The notes under the pieces are model-generated. The model saw nothing but the letters and a program-made list of their open reading frames with translations. It ran no database searches and was not told the DNA's origin. Below are positions 62,597 through 64,000 of a stretch of 64,000 bases of DNA, piece after piece (positions within the stretch are counted from its first letter, which is position 1; each line of letters starts with the position of its first letter). The DNA is from Actinomadura harenae. Its GTDB lineage: Bacteria; Actinomycetota; Actinomycetes; Streptosporangiales; Streptosporangiaceae. The position numbers and the translations under genes are program-made. The DNA is taken from the NCBI RefSeq assembly GCF_003696215.1, contig NZ_RFFG01000009.1, positions 62,001 through 126,000 of the forward strand, in the 5' to 3' direction.

Positions 62597-62748
62597 GCTC
62601 GGACATCCCTTCCTGATCGGTGCTCCACCACTGATCAGGAAGGTAGGAACCGGCGTCCGTAACGGGGATCAACCGGCGGTGCCGTCTTCCCGCCTACCAC
62701 CGGGGTACTACGCGTCTTACTCGGTCGACCGGAACCCGGCCGCGCGGG

Positions 62749-63414
62749 TCACGCGCCCGGACGGACCAGGCCGACCTCGTAGGCGTAGACGATCGCCTGG
62801 GCCCGGTCGCGTAGGCCGAGTTTGGCGAGGATGCGGCCGAAATGCGTCTTCACGGTCTGCTCGGCGACGACGAGCTCGGCGGCGATCTCGGCGTTGGACA
62901 GGCCGCGGGCGACCAGGGCCAGCACCTCGGTCTCCCGCTCGGTCAGCTCCTCCAGGCGGGCCCGGGACGGGGCGCGCGGGGCCCCGAGCCGCGCGAACTC
63001 CGAGATCAGCCGCCGGGTGATCGACGGGGACAGCAGCGCGTCGCCCGCCGCCACCACCCGGACCGCCTCGGCCAGTTCGCTCGCCGAGGCGTCCTTCAGC
63101 AGGAACCCGGAGGCGCCGGCGCGGAGCGCCTCGTAGACGTAGTCGTCGAGGTCGAAGGTGGTGAGCATGAGCACCTTCGGCCCCTCGTCCGGGCCGGACG
63201 CCAGCATGCGGCGGGTCGCCTCCAGGCCGTCCATCACCGGCATCCGGACGTCCATCAGCACCACGTCGGGACGCAGCGACTCGGCCACCAGCAGGGCCCG
63301 CTCGCCGTTCTCGGCCTCGCCGACGACCTCGATGTCGGGCTGGGCGTTGAGCAGCACGCCGAAGCCGGTCCGCACCATGCCCTGGTCGTCGGCGATCATC
63401 ACCCGGATCGTCAT
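62749..63414 (-). CDS. NarL/LuxR-family response regulator
   Basis: The 221-residue protein has a receiver domain (RVMIADDQGMVRTGFGVLLN, Asp55 in VVLMDVRMPVMDGLEAT, MLTTFDLDDYVYEALRAGAS, Lys in GFLLKDASASEL) and a LuxR helix-turn-helix (ELTERETEVLALVARGLSNA, then AAELVVAEQTVKTHFGRILA). ATG 63414 overlaps the stop of the kinase gene upstream, so the two are coupled. Confidence 0.93.
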   Translation of the reverse strand: MTIRVMIADDQGMVRTGFGVLLNAQPDIEVVGEAENGERALLVAESLRPDVVLMDVRMPVMDGLEATRRMLASGPDEGPKVLMLTTFDLDDYVYEALRAGASGFLLKDASASELAEAVRVVAAGDALLSPSITRRLISEFARLGAPRAPSRARLEELTERETEVLALVARGLSNAEIAAELVVAEQTVKTHFGRILAKLGLRDRAQAIVYAYEVGLVRPGA

Positions 63415-64000
63415 GGGGCGGACGTCCCAGGGCGCGCGCCGTCCGCCGGGAACGCGTCCGGCGGCGGGACGGGCGCGGACGGGGCGTCCGGCGGGGCGGT
63501 CTCGGGCAGTGTGGCGGTCACGGCGAATCCTCCCTGGGCGATGGGCACGGCGGACAGTTCGCCGCCGAGCATCGCCACCCGTTCGCGCATGCCGACCAGG
63601 CCGTGGCCCGCCCCCGGCGGCGACGGCGTGGGGGAGTGGCCGGGCGCGGGCGGGCCGTTGACGACGCTCAGCCGTAGTATCCCGCCCGCGCGGGCGATCT
63701 CGACCCCTACCGCCGACCCGGGCGCGTGCCGCATCGCGTTGCTCAGCGCCTCCTGGACGATCCGGTAGGCGGTCAGACCCACGCCGGGCGGCAGGCCGGA
63801 GACGTCGCCGATGATCTTCGTCGACACCTCCAGCCCCGTGCCGCGCGCGCCCGCGAGCAGCTCGTCGAGGCGATCGAGGCTGGGCTGCGGGGCGGTCACC
63901 GCGCCGTCCTCCTGGCGCAGGACGCCCAGGATGCGGCGCATCTCGCGCAGCGCGTCGAGCGCGGTCGCGCGGATCTCGGCCAGGTCGGCGCGGGTCTCGT
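63411..64000 (-). CDS. NarL-type sensor histidine kinase, partial (5' end outside window)
   Basis: Only the C-terminal 195 or so residues are visible, cut by the window end. They hold the tail of HisKA_3 (ALREMRRILGVLRQED), an HATPase_c domain with N box YRIVQEALSNAMRHAPGSAV, G box GHGLVGMRERVAMLGGEL and FAVTATLPE, and a Pro/Ala-rich tail ending DGARPGTSAP. The phospho-acceptor His and any sensor region lie beyond 64000. It is the cognate kinase of the overlapping response regulator. Confidence 0.9.
   Translation of the reverse strand, partial: ETRADLAEIRATALDALREMRRILGVLRQEDGAVTAPQPSLDRLDELLAGARGTGLEVSTKIIGDVSGLPPGVGLTAYRIVQEALSNAMRHAPGSAVGVEIARAGGILRLSVVNGPPAPGHSPTPSPPGAGHGLVGMRERVAMLGGELSAVPIAQGGFAVTATLPETAPPDAPSAPVPPPDAFPADGARPGTSAP

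Overview
The window is high-GC DNA from an actinomycete (Actinomycetota). The evidence is extreme G/C third positions, many GTG/TTG starts, frequent leaderless starts 6-7 nt after a TANNNT box, a PucR-type regulator next to a fabD-fabH-acpP-fabF cluster, DUF3145, DUF5998 and DUF6745 proteins, and NarL/DesR-type two-component pairs. A Streptosporangiales/Thermomonosporaceae-like host is my guess from the gene set, not something I can prove. I see no phage, IS element, CRISPR array, rRNA or tRNA.

Layout. 0-7 kb: small orphan genes (secreted protein, GNAT, RibD-like reductase, a free-standing EF-G domain IV-like protein, SRPBCC), then a GyrA/ParC-type topoisomerase A subunit divergent from an FMN alpha-hydroxy-acid oxidase. 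7-16 kb: a lone ABC ATPase, two NarL-type two-component systems (the second with a DUF4097 protein and a perfect 24-bp palindrome in front), and an SDR/TetR pair sharing an operator. 15.6-18.9 kb: the methionine importer metN-metI-metQ, preceded by a 23-bp tandem repeat and a 32-codon Met/Cys-rich leaderless reading frame with strong hairpins, which looks like a sulfur amino-acid attenuator.

19-26 kb: the most unusual block. Three tandem LRR-like STM4015-family proteins are followed, with mostly overlapping stops and starts, by STM4014 (ATP-grasp-like), STM4013 (alkaline-phosphatase-fold hydrolase), STM4012 (HemN-like radical SAM) and STM4011 (radical SAM with C-terminal cysteines). A strong terminator closes it. 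I know of no assigned function for this gene set. The three LRR paralogues share a C-terminal tail, which makes them candidate substrates or scaffolds.

26-44 kb: LCP cell-wall ligase, DUF6745 pair, ThrE-type exporter, lutABC lactate oxidation, a RecQ helicase fused to a phosphoribosyltransferase-like domain, HAD phosphatase, APH(6)/hydroxyurea-type kinase, PfkB kinase, a GNAT/acyl-CoA-synthetase protein acyltransferase, DUF5998, phosphodiesterase and rhodanese. 44-49.4 kb: a probable proteolytic conflict or stress module of cytoplasmic subtilase, ECF sigma factor, small beta-sandwich-like protein and TPR-CHAT protease. 49.6-58.4 kb: lnt, DUF3145, VOC protein and the type II fatty-acid synthase cluster with its PucR/FasR-like regulator. 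59-64 kb: two paralogous secreted alpha/beta hydrolases flanking a membrane acyltransferase, then a response regulator and the start of its kinase, cut by the window edge.
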